64,000 bases of DNA from Vibrio quintilis (GTDB lineage: Bacteria > Pseudomonadota > Gammaproteobacteria > Enterobacterales > Vibrionaceae). The position numbers and the translations under genes are program-made. The notes beneath the pieces were generated by a model. The model was not told where the DNA came from, did not search any database, and was given only the letters and a program-made list of their open reading frames with translations. Each line of letters opens with the position of its first letter. Position 1 is the first letter of the stretch. The DNA is taken from the NCBI RefSeq assembly GCF_024529975.1, contig NZ_AP024898.1, positions 372,001 to 436,000 of the forward strand. The letters are read 5' to 3'. Positions 57,369 to 64,000 of the stretch are shown here, piece after piece.

Positions 57369-58205
57369 TCCACCGGTAATCGCGGCGACCTGAACATCAT
57401 CACACTGCTCTGAAGTCAGTTCATCCGGACAAACCCGGGTTGTCGTTCGGAAGTAACAGCTTGTCAGGCTATTACAACGTCTGAGTGCTTTCATCGCAAT
57501 ATGGCTGACACCACTGGTGTCAGATATTTCACTTAATCCTGTTTGTAATACCTGCTGAGCAGATGCCATGATCGCCTTCTGAAACGGATACTGAGGATTT
57601 TCAGTGTCGGTAATCAGGCTGAATGGTCTGCGGGATGTCTTTATATTTGTGTCGGGTCCGGAAATTGTTGTCTCCGGTGAAGTTTCCTGCAGGTCAAAGT
57701 GAGCGATGATCTTCGAGGTATAAGCCGCAATTAACTGGATGACATGTGACGATTCTTCACAGGGACTGGCGGTATAGAAATGACAGTCGGGATCGTATGC
57801 ATGTGGATCCTGAATATTTGATGTTTCATAGCTTCGTGGGCTGACACAGGGAACACATAACAGATTGAAGTGTTTTGTGTATTTTTGGGCTGCTGTTTCC
57901 AGAAAACTGAGAATACCCGAAATACTGCTGCAGTCTTGTCCGTGCACACCTCCGGTCAGCAAAATGACCGGGTGGCCGTTCTGCCAGTTTTTATTTTTCA
58001 GATAGTAGAGCGGGTAGCGCTCAGGATCGCAGGACAGAACGCCGTATCTGGAAATGGTAAAGTGTGTTTCCAGACGTAAAATACGGGCGACGACATCCAC
58101 CTGATAATCAGGCAGCTCTCTGGTTCCATCACGGATTGATTCTCGTATGACTTTCTTTCGTCGCCGGCCCGGGGCCGGTATTGCGTGGTAAGATGAAGTA
58201 ATCAT
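57339..58205 (-). CDS. M14/succinylglutamate desuccinylase-like protein with altered metal ligands
   Basis: A 288-residue protein of the M14 metallocarboxypeptidase/AstE-like family: LTGGVHGQDCSS, PCVSPRSYETSN, DPDCHFYTASPCEESSHV and HFDLQETS. In active relatives the zinc ligands are H-x-x-E and the His of DLHET. Here His88 remains, but Glu is Asp91 and the last His is Gln173, and no catalytic Glu motif is recognisable near the C terminus. It may be inactive or bind metal differently. A MetJ-type operator lies 12 bases upstream of the start, which links it to methionine metabolism. Confidence 0.75.
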   Translation of the reverse strand: MITSSYHAIPAPGRRRKKVIRESIRDGTRELPDYQVDVVARILRLETHFTISRYGVLSCDPERYPLYYLKNKNWQNGHPVILLTGGVHGQDCSSISGILSFLETAAQKYTKHFNLLCVPCVSPRSYETSNIQDPHAYDPDCHFYTASPCEESSHVIQLIAAYTSKIIAHFDLQETSPETTISGPDTNIKTSRRPFSLITDTENPQYPFQKAIMASAQQVLQTGLSEISDTSGVSHIAMKALRRCNSLTSCYFRTTTRVCPDELTSEQCDDVQVAAITGGLDFILNHRQ

Positions 58206-58216
58206 GTTAGTCCTTT

Positions 58217-58232
58217 AAACGTCTAGACGTTA
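58217..58232. promoter_or_regulatory. MetJ-type operator (two met boxes)
   Basis: AAACGTCT-AGACGTTA matches two tandem met boxes (consensus AGACGTCT) at 7 of 8 and 6 of 8 positions, and its core ACGTCTAGACGT is a perfect palindrome. It lies immediately upstream of the M14-like gene. Confidence 0.75.
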
Positions 58233-58790
58233 TCAGATTGAAAAGATGAATGATGATCGTATTTTCGGGTTACTCTGGTCGGCAACCTTGTGTCTTGATA
58301 CGATAACTATTTGTTTTTATTTGATTTATAATAAATTCAGAACATAAGGCTGGAGCTGTTGTACGTTGGTCTGGGTGAGATTCTGGTGAATTTTATATGG
58401 GACTGCATAAAGAATTTACTCAGATGAAGGGAGCTGGTTCAGGCCGGTGACTCCATTTCATACATTCTGATTTGACTGAATTATCAGCAATCTGCCACAA
58501 AAACTTTACCAAAAACTATCAAGAAACCGTCATCAGAAACTACTTCAAGATGAACAACAGAGCCAGCATACAGGATATAAAATCATTTAATCCTGCCTTT
58601 TAGTAAGGGTAATAGCAGAATAGTCTCTTCGCAAATTATAATTTTATCTTATTGATTTAAAATAATTTATTATTGACAAATTATTCACTAACTTTTGTTG
58701 TAATTCACAGATGACTAAATCGTTCTCCCGTTTTACCAAGTGAACCCAATCGTGGTAAATTCAGGGTCCGGTTTCTGCAAAGGGCAAAAA
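58233..58790. other. Gene-free stretch between the M14-like gene and yedI
   Basis: About 560 bp without a gene. It is AT-rich, with a TTGACA hexamer (58674-58679) that may be the -35 element for yedI; no clear -10 was seen. No repeat copy was found here. Confidence 0.5.
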
Positions 58791-59711
58791 ATGGCGGGTT
58801 TGAGTTTACTTACGTTACTGGATGACATTGCAACAACACTGGATGATATTGCCGTGATGTCAAAAGTGGCTGCAAAAAAAACAGCGGGTGTTTTGGGAGA
58901 TGATTTAGCTTTAAATGCCCAGCAGGTTTCCGGGGTAGCCGCGGAACGGGAAATTCCCGTGGTCTGGGCCGTCGCAAAGGGGTCGCTGAGAAACAAAATG
59001 ATTCTGGTGCCGGTGGCATGGTTACTGAGTTTATTTGCCCCCTGGCTGATTATGCCTTTGCTCTTAACTGGCGGATTATATTTATGTTTCGAGGGAGCAG
59101 AAAAGCTGGCTGAGAAATGGCTGCATTCACCTGTGAAAGATGAGGATGAAGATGCTGGCGATACGACTGAGCTTTCTGTCGGAGAGTATGAACAGAAGAA
59201 AGTTGCCGGCGCTATCAGAACGGATTTTATTCTTTCTGCTGAAATTATCGTGATTGCGCTGGGAACAGTTCAGAATCAGAATGCATTAAACCAGATACTG
59301 GTGATGAGTTTTGTCGCTTTACTGATGACTGCCGGTGTTTATGGTATTGTCGCTGCAATCGTGAAGCTCGATGATCTGGGGTTTTATCTGGAACGTCATG
59401 CCGGACAAAGCCGGTTGCTCAGAAATACCGGAAAGATATTAATCCACACCGCCCCGCGCCTGATGAAGCTGCTGACCGTTGTTGGTACGGCGGCTATGTT
59501 TTTAGTTGGCGGCAGTCTGGTGGTTCACCAGCTCTCTGTTGTACATCATTTACTTGAGCATTTGCTGGTCTGGTTACCTGACTCAGGGATTTTTCATACT
59601 CCGGCTGAGTTAGTTGCTCATAGTGTGACCGGATTGATGCTTGGGATGGTGCTGGTTATTGCCGTGCATTTGATGAAAAAAATCCGCGGCACTTTAGTTA
59701 AACCGGAATAA
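58791..59711 (+). CDS. yedI: YedI-like DUF808 membrane protein
   Basis: A 306-residue protein of the DUF808/YedI family (E. coli YedI 305). It opens with MAGLSLLTLLDDIATTLDDIA and has several membrane helices: ILVPVAWLLSLFAPWLIMPL, then two pairs between residues 150 and 305. No function is known. AAAGGG precedes the ATG; a GTG 17 codons upstream is unlikely. Confidence 0.88.
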   Translation: MAGLSLLTLLDDIATTLDDIAVMSKVAAKKTAGVLGDDLALNAQQVSGVAAEREIPVVWAVAKGSLRNKMILVPVAWLLSLFAPWLIMPLLLTGGLYLCFEGAEKLAEKWLHSPVKDEDEDAGDTTELSVGEYEQKKVAGAIRTDFILSAEIIVIALGTVQNQNALNQILVMSFVALLMTAGVYGIVAAIVKLDDLGFYLERHAGQSRLLRNTGKILIHTAPRLMKLLTVVGTAAMFLVGGSLVVHQLSVVHHLLEHLLVWLPDSGIFHTPAELVAHSVTGLMLGMVLVIAVHLMKKIRGTLVKPE

Positions 59712-59738
59712 ACCTGTTCTTTGAACCGGTTTATTCCG
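59704..59738. terminator. Hairpin between converging yedI and pyrC
   Basis: CGGAATAAACC pairs perfectly with GGTTTATTCCG over 11 bp; the yedI stop codon lies in the left arm. T runs are absent. Confidence 0.5.
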
Positions 59739-59745
59739 TGATGAC

Positions 59746-59780
59746 TATATACCCTGCATCTTCAGGTTGTTTGGGTATAT
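59746..59780. repeat. Short dispersed palindrome, copy 8 (left arm deleted)
   Basis: TATACC joins directly to CTGCATCTTCAGGTTG and TTTGGGTATA. The left arm has lost the internal CAAACAAC, so it is no longer a full palindrome. Confidence 0.85.
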
Positions 59781-59794
59781 TTGTTTACACCGGG

Positions 59795-60823
59795 TTATCT
59801 GACTTTCCAGAGAATCTCTTCGCCGCCACGAACAGGGACCACGATATCATTGCCGAATGGCATGGTTTCAGGAACCGGCCAGCTTTCTTTGACTAAAGTA
59901 ATTGTGTCTGAATTTCTTGGTAATCCGTAGAAATCAGGTCCGAAATGGCTGGAAAATCCTTCCAGACGATCAAGTTTTCCTGCCTGATCAAAAACTTCTG
60001 CATATAATTCAATGGCAGCATGGGCTGTATATGACCCGGCACAACCACAGGCTGTCTCTTTCTTATGTTTTGCGTGCGGCGCTGAATCTGTTCCAAGGAA
60101 AAATTTCGGATTTCCTGAAGTTGCAGCCTGAATCAGGACCTGTTGGTGAGTATTACGCTTCAGAATTGGCAGGCAGTAGAAATGTGGTTTGATTCCGCCG
60201 ACCAGCATATGATTCCGGTTATATAACAAATGATGGGCAGTGATGGTTGCGGCAACATTGTTGCCCGCCTGACTGACAAACTCAGCTGCATCGGCAGTCG
60301 TAATATGTTCCAGAACAATTTTCAGCCCCGGAAAGTCCTGAACAACCGGGGTCAGAACTTGTTCTAAAAATATTTTTTCCCGATCAAATATATCGATATC
60401 ATCGGTTGTAACTTCTCCATGGACAAGCAGTAGCATGCCAGCTTCCTGCATTGCTTCTAAGACCGGATAGATATTTTTTACAGATGTTACCCCTGAATCT
60501 GAATTGGTGGTTGCCCCTGCCGGATAGAGTTTTGCGGCGACAATCAGGCCGGATGCTTTGGCCTGTTTAATTTCATCGGGTGTGGTGTTGTCAGTCAGAT
60601 AAAGAGACATCTGAGGAGAAAATGTTGCAGCCGGACCAGCATTCATGATTCGCTGATGATATTCTGCTGCCAGTTGCGTGGTGGTAATAGGCGGAATCGT
60701 ATTGGGCATAATCAGCGCCCGGCCATTGTAACGGCTGATATCCCGGACCGTATCAATTAAAACATCGCCATCCCGAAGATGCACGTGCCAGTCGTCAGGC
60801 CGGGTGATTGTTAAAGTTGTCAT
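59795..60823 (-). CDS. pyrC: Dihydroorotase
   Basis: A 342-residue type II dihydroorotase, which cyclises carbamoyl-aspartate in pyrimidine synthesis. Zinc ligands are visible: His-x-His in [10 protein letters not shown], the carboxylated Lys in [17 protein letters not shown], His in LLVHGE and in VLEHITT, and Asp in FLGTDSAPH. The start MTTLTI has GGTGGA at 7 bases; an ATG five codons upstream is less likely. It stands alone, as in many gamma-proteobacteria. Confidence 0.95.
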   Translation of the reverse strand: MTTLTITRPDDWHVHLRDGDVLIDTVRDISRYNGRALIMPNTIPPITTTQLAAEYHQRIMNAGPAATFSPQMSLYLTDNTTPDEIKQAKASGLIVAAKLYPAGATTNSDSGVTSVKNIYPVLEAMQEAGMLLLVHGEVTTDDIDIFDREKIFLEQVLTPVVQDFPGLKIVLEHITTADAAEFVSQAGNNVAATITAHHLLYNRNHMLVGGIKPHFYCLPILKRNTHQQVLIQAATSGNPKFFLGTDSAPHAKHKKETACGCAGSYTAHAAIELYAEVFDQAGKLDRLEGFSSHFGPDFYGLPRNSDTITLVKESWPVPETMPFGNDIVVPVRGGEEILWKVR

Positions 60824-61023
60824 AGAAGATTCCACCATATATGAATTATAAGAAAAACCTGCGCTCAGAGTTCAAAAAAACCGGGCGACAGGATGATAGA
60901 AGAAAAAGTAATGGATTTCATCCTTTAATTGCCGGTATGGTTATCTGAATCGACCTGCCTGGCTGCTGCGTATGTGAAGTCGGAAACATGGCAGAGAGAA
61001 AATAATAATGAAGCAAAGGAGAA

Positions 61024-62844
61024 ATGATGTTGTTAGCAAAAGTCAGTCAAATCAATGTGTATCCGGTGAAGTCTGCCGGTGGTATCTCAGTTTCTCAGGG
61101 ATGGGTTGAAAAGCAGGGGCTCGCTTTTGACCGGCGGTTTATGCTGGCATTGCCTGACGGGCAAATGGTCACAGCGAGAACGTTTCCGCAGATGCTGCAG
61201 ATATCCAGTGTCATTGTGTCTGACGGGCTGCGTTTCAGTATGAAGGATATGCCGGCTTTGCATCTGCGTTATCAGGATTTCAAAATGCAGGAAGTTGACA
61301 GTACGGTCTGGAACGATACGTTCACCGCTTATACCACCACCGATGAAGCCAATGACTGGTTCAGCCGGATTACCGGCAGGCACGTGGAACTTTTATTTAC
61401 CGGCGAAACTTCAAATCGTTACCGGAAAAAAATCGGACATGAGGTCAGTTTTGCGGATGGCTATCCGTTATTGTTGATCAGTGAAGCCTCACTGGCTGCA
61501 TTAAATGAGCGAAGCGCTGAGCATCATTGCATGTCTCAGTTCAGAACAAATCTTGTGGTGTCAGGTACAGAACCTTTTGCGGAAGATGGCTGGAAACGGA
61601 TCCGTATTGGTGAGGTTGAATTCGACATCGTGAAGCCATGTGAACGATGTATTATGACGACTGTTGATCCGGCCACTGGTCAACCGAGGCCGACAAAAGA
61701 GCCGCTCCGGACGCTGTCTCAATTCAGAGCCAATGAATCAGGTGGCGTGTTTTTCGGACAGAATCTGGTCGCAAAAAATGAAGGTATAATCCGGGCTGAT
61801 GATAGTGTGGAAGTGCTGGAATATCAGGAAAAAACCATTTATCCGGACCGGAAGGAGCAGCGGGTACTTGAGTGTGTCAGCCGGGAAGAGATTGCCCGTG
61901 ATTTCGTGACTTTCTGGTTGTCCGCCCGGCAGGGGACAATGGCTGAATATTTTCCCGGACAGTTTATCTCTGTCGAATTGATCATTGACGGAGAACCGCA
62001 ATCCCGCTGTTACACGCTTTCTTCATCACCATCCCGTCCTGACTTGGTGGCAATTTCTGTCAAACGGGTGCAGGACGGCATCGTTTCAAACTGGCTGATC
62101 GACCAGTTCCATGCCGGTGATGTGCTGCTGGCCAAAGCTCCGGCGGGCGATTTTCATCTTCCGTCGCAATTATCCCGGCCTCTGTTGTTATTGTCGGCGG
62201 GAAGTGGTGTGACGCCGATGTTGTCAATGGTCCGGTATCTCGCAGACAGATCTCAGCTGAATGATGTCGTGTTTTATCATCAGTGCCGTTCTGTGGCAGA
62301 TATTCCCTGCCGTGATGAGTTACAGGCACTCCGGCAACAGCATCCCGGATTACGGGTGATATTCTCGCTGACTCAGCCTCCGGTTGACTGGTTCGGACTG
62401 AAAGGACGGTTTTCATCTGCACACATGCGTCAGATTCCGGAGCTGGCGCAAAGAGAAGTGTTCATTTGCGGCCCGGAAGGATTTATTGAACAGGCAAAAA
62501 CATTAGTGACCGGAGCTGGTGTGCCGGAAGATAGCTGTCATCAGGAACTGTTTGCAGTAACTCAGGAACGTTCTTCAGAACCTTATCAGGAACTGATGAT
62601 TCGTATAAATGATCATCTGATATCCGGGAATAATCAGAAAACGCTGCTGGAGCAGGCGGAAAGTCAGGATGTTTCAATCCCCAACAGCTGTCGTGCCGGT
62701 TTGTGTGGTGCCTGCAGAGTAAAAATCGATAAGGGGCAGGTCAGACAGGAAAGCTCACCTGCACTTGATGCGCTTGCAGCTGATCAGGGGATCGTTCTCG
62801 CTTGTTGCTGTATTCCTGAAACCGATATTGAAGTGAGTTTCTGA
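61024..62844 (+). CDS. MOSC/YcbX-type protein fused to flavin reductase and 2Fe-2S ferredoxin domains
   Basis: A 606-residue fusion of four parts: an MOSC_N beta-barrel (residues 1-100, INVYPVKSAGGIS), an MOSC domain (about 110-265, with the conserved Cys in VKPCERCIMTTVDP), a ferredoxin-reductase FAD/NAD module (about 285-500; YTLSSSP and LLLSAGSGVTPMLSMVRYL) and a C-terminal 2Fe-2S ferredoxin domain (SCRAGLCGACRVKID then CCC). In E. coli these parts are split over YcbX and separate reductases. It probably reduces N-hydroxylated bases and similar toxic compounds. AAAGGAG precedes the start. Confidence 0.88.
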   Translation: MMLLAKVSQINVYPVKSAGGISVSQGWVEKQGLAFDRRFMLALPDGQMVTARTFPQMLQISSVIVSDGLRFSMKDMPALHLRYQDFKMQEVDSTVWNDTFTAYTTTDEANDWFSRITGRHVELLFTGETSNRYRKKIGHEVSFADGYPLLLISEASLAALNERSAEHHCMSQFRTNLVVSGTEPFAEDGWKRIRIGEVEFDIVKPCERCIMTTVDPATGQPRPTKEPLRTLSQFRANESGGVFFGQNLVAKNEGIIRADDSVEVLEYQEKTIYPDRKEQRVLECVSREEIARDFVTFWLSARQGTMAEYFPGQFISVELIIDGEPQSRCYTLSSSPSRPDLVAISVKRVQDGIVSNWLIDQFHAGDVLLAKAPAGDFHLPSQLSRPLLLLSAGSGVTPMLSMVRYLADRSQLNDVVFYHQCRSVADIPCRDELQALRQQHPGLRVIFSLTQPPVDWFGLKGRFSSAHMRQIPELAQREVFICGPEGFIEQAKTLVTGAGVPEDSCHQELFAVTQERSSEPYQELMIRINDHLISGNNQKTLLEQAESQDVSIPNSCRAGLCGACRVKIDKGQVRQESSPALDALAADQGIVLACCCIPETDIEVSF

Positions 62845-62856
62845 GTCGTGCGCAGC

Positions 62857-62887
62857 CTTTCCCGGGGAACTGCTTCCGGGGAAAGGT
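62857..62887. terminator. GC-rich hairpin with competing arms
   Basis: CCTTTCCC and GGGGAAAGG pair around the loop; another arm, TTCCCGGGAAA (62889-62899), can pair with the TTTCCCGGGGAA at 62858 instead. Lies between converging genes. Confidence 0.5.
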
Positions 62888-62916
62888 GTTCCCGGGAAAA
62901 CTACCTTTCAGAGGCG

Positions 62917-63525
62917 TTATTCTCCGAGGAGCGACCGGCGCATATGCTGGTATTGCTTTAATTGTCCTTCAAACAGCTTTTGAGCAATCAGGTCCGGGCT
63001 GCTGCCGGATAGCTTCATTTTCTGTGCTTCCCTGATGAGCAAAGCAAGGTGGATATCCGGTGACACACTGTTTTTCTCTGCACTGTTTTCAGACTGCCAT
63101 TGCAGAACCTGTTTGGTTTGAGAAGCTGGTAACGCCGGGGTGGATTGCCGGATTTCATCTTTCAGGACTGCAGTCAAATGCGGAAACACGGCTTCCTCTC
63201 TGGTGCAGCTTCTCAGACGATGAAGCAGTGATAGGCACAAACCGGACGGTGATACATAACCAGCCTGAGACGGAAAATCTTCTGCTAACCGGGCTGAAAA
63301 TTCAACATGTATTCCCCTGGTTCCCGGCAGAAATGTCAGTGCATTCAGGCAACGAAAGGGAATCCAGACGGCCTGCCCTGATGAAACGATATACTCATAT
63401 TTGCCCAGTCTGAGCAGCAACATACCTTCTTCTATAAGAAAAAACTGATGCTTCAGCGATTTCTTTCTTGCGGTGAAGTGAAGGAAATCTTTCTGAAAAA
63501 ATTCACTTTGAATGGCGTAATGCAT
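62917..63525 (-). CDS. Cupin-type AraC sensor-like protein without HTH
   Basis: A 202-residue protein. Its first 130 residues look like the cupin sensor domain of AraC regulators (HFTARKKSLKHQFFLIEEGM, then GQAVWIPFRCLNALTFLPG). The C-terminal 70 residues (ALLIREAQKMKLSGSSPDLI) form predicted helices but do not show the double helix-turn-helix of AraC proteins, which also need about 100 residues. It may be a ligand-sensing partner of another regulator or a shortened relic. No frameshifted HTH was found in the DNA downstream of its stop. Confidence 0.65.
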   Translation of the reverse strand: MHYAIQSEFFQKDFLHFTARKKSLKHQFFLIEEGMLLLRLGKYEYIVSSGQAVWIPFRCLNALTFLPGTRGIHVEFSARLAEDFPSQAGYVSPSGLCLSLLHRLRSCTREEAVFPHLTAVLKDEIRQSTPALPASQTKQVLQWQSENSAEKNSVSPDIHLALLIREAQKMKLSGSSPDLIAQKLFEGQLKQYQHMRRSLLGE

Positions 63526-63581
63526 ATTGACTCTCTCTCTCTTGCCGGGCGCGTAAGGTTAACGCCTTTGGCCGGAAAAGC

Positions 63582-63632
63582 CAAATATCCCTGAATGACC
63601 TGATCATCATACCTTCAGCCTGTTTGGGCAGG
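63582..63632. repeat. Degenerate copy of the dispersed palindrome
   Basis: AAATATCCCTGAATGACCTG and CTTCAGCCTGTTTGGGCA resemble the usual arms with several changes. It is likely an old copy. Confidence 0.4.
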
Positions 63633-63667
63633 GAACGGAAGTGACGTTCAATTTCCTACAACCTGCA

Positions 63668-63684
63668 TTCTGGTCCGACCAGTA
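63668..63684. promoter_or_regulatory. FadR-type operator
   Basis: TTCTGGTCCGACCAGTA has the FadR core TGGTCCGACCA as a near-perfect palindrome (E. coli consensus about AACTGGTCNGACCNGTT). It sits in a longer inverted repeat, CAACCTGCAT (63659-63668) and ATGCGGGTTG (63684-63693), and is about 80 bases upstream of the acyltransferase start. Confidence 0.75.
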
Positions 63685-63763
63685 TGCGGGTTGTTGAAGA
63701 AAAGCTGCGGACTGGCTGAAGTACGCGTAGAATGGTCCAGTTTTTTTTCAAAGAAATGAAGTT

Positions 63764-64000
63764 ATGACATCAGAAACAGACCCGTATGCGGAAATTCGCC
63801 CGTATACTGACGCCGAGATTCCGGCAGCGATTGATCGATTAATTCAGGATGATGAATTCATTCATGCCATTGTGGAACACCGGTTTGATAAGCACAGTGG
63901 ATGGGTAAAAGCTCTGTTTTCTCCCCTGGTCAAAATCTATCTGAGACTCAAATGGCGCAAACTGACTACCGTAGAATCAATCCAGTTGGAAGTAAAAAAG
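63764..64000 (+). CDS. Acyltransferase-family protein, probably 1-acylglycerol-phosphate acyltransferase-like (3' end outside window)
   Basis: Only the first 79 residues are seen (DPYAEIRPYTDAEIPAAIDR, then IYLRLKWRKLTTVESIQLEV). This opening resembles a vibrio/gamma-proteobacterial family annotated as 1-acyl-sn-glycerol-3-phosphate acyltransferases, where the catalytic HxxxxD comes further downstream, outside the window. A FadR-type operator precedes it, which supports a role in lipid metabolism. The ribosome binding site is weak (GAAGTT). The family call is tentative because the active site is not visible. Confidence 0.65.
   Translation, partial: MTSETDPYAEIRPYTDAEIPAAIDRLIQDDEFIHAIVEHRFDKHSGWVKALFSPLVKIYLRLKWRKLTTVESIQLEVKK

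Overview
The window comes from a gamma-proteobacterial chromosome and most resembles a marine Vibrio. The signs are a dispersed palindrome that begins TATACCCAA and ends TTGGGTATA (about a dozen copies), a GGA-rich CsrB-type sRNA, and a vibrio-style mix of accessory genes. The species cannot be fixed from the sequence; the V. gazogenes/ruber/spartinae group is only an impression. No rRNA, tRNA, CRISPR array or transposase gene was seen.

Layout. 1-0.8 kb: end of a choline/betaine ABC ATPase gene. 0.85-3.6 kb: two long inverted-repeat elements, short palindromes and a secreted protein of sixteen 25-residue BspA-type repeats. 3.7-13 kb: PhoX phosphatase, two GNAT acetyltransferases, a CurA-like reductase, a LysR regulator divergent from an aldo/keto reductase, a wrecked alpha/beta hydrolase gene, and psuK-psuG for pseudouridine breakdown. 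13.3-25.1 kb: complete pelABCDEFG operon for the cationic Pel exopolysaccharide, with overlapping genes and an intact c-di-GMP I-site in PelD. 25.2-29.7 kb: NIPSNAP and VOC proteins, pxpABC 5-oxoprolinase, an aldo/keto reductase. 29.8-33.6 kb: a four-gene operon led by a DedA/ATP-grasp fusion, then DinB-like, NRDE and YHS proteins. 33.8-37.1 kb: GlxA-type regulator, a GAPDH paralogue, an EamA exporter.

37.1-44.7 kb: myo-inositol catabolism (iolR, iolE, iolC fused to DUF2090, iolD, iolB). Six copies of a 16-bp palindrome, [T/C]G[A/G]AA-N6-TTTCA, lie in front of iolR, iolCE and iolD/iolB; they are probably the IolR operator. iolG, iolA and a transporter are absent. 44.9-54.9 kb: a NaChBac-type sodium channel, a DUF2569 protein, an exported protein, a YciI protein, a YjeH-like exporter divergent from an Lrp-type regulator, and a PstS-like/porin pair divergent from a hybrid histidine kinase. 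54.9-64 kb: dCMP deaminase, a CsrB-family sRNA with an upstream VarA/UvrY-type box, OsmC and AraC proteins, an M14-like protein with substituted metal ligands behind a MetJ-type operator, a YedI protein, pyrC, a MOSC/flavin/2Fe-2S fusion, a cupin protein lacking the AraC HTH, and the start of an acyltransferase gene behind a FadR-type operator.

Three themes link the genes. Biofilm control: Pel synthesis needs c-di-GMP through PelD, and the Csr sRNA is a known biofilm regulator. Scavenging of small nutrients: inositol, pseudouridine, 5-oxoproline and choline. Readable local regulation: the IolR, MetJ, FadR, PurR-like and UvrY-like sites each suggest a testable regulatory link.
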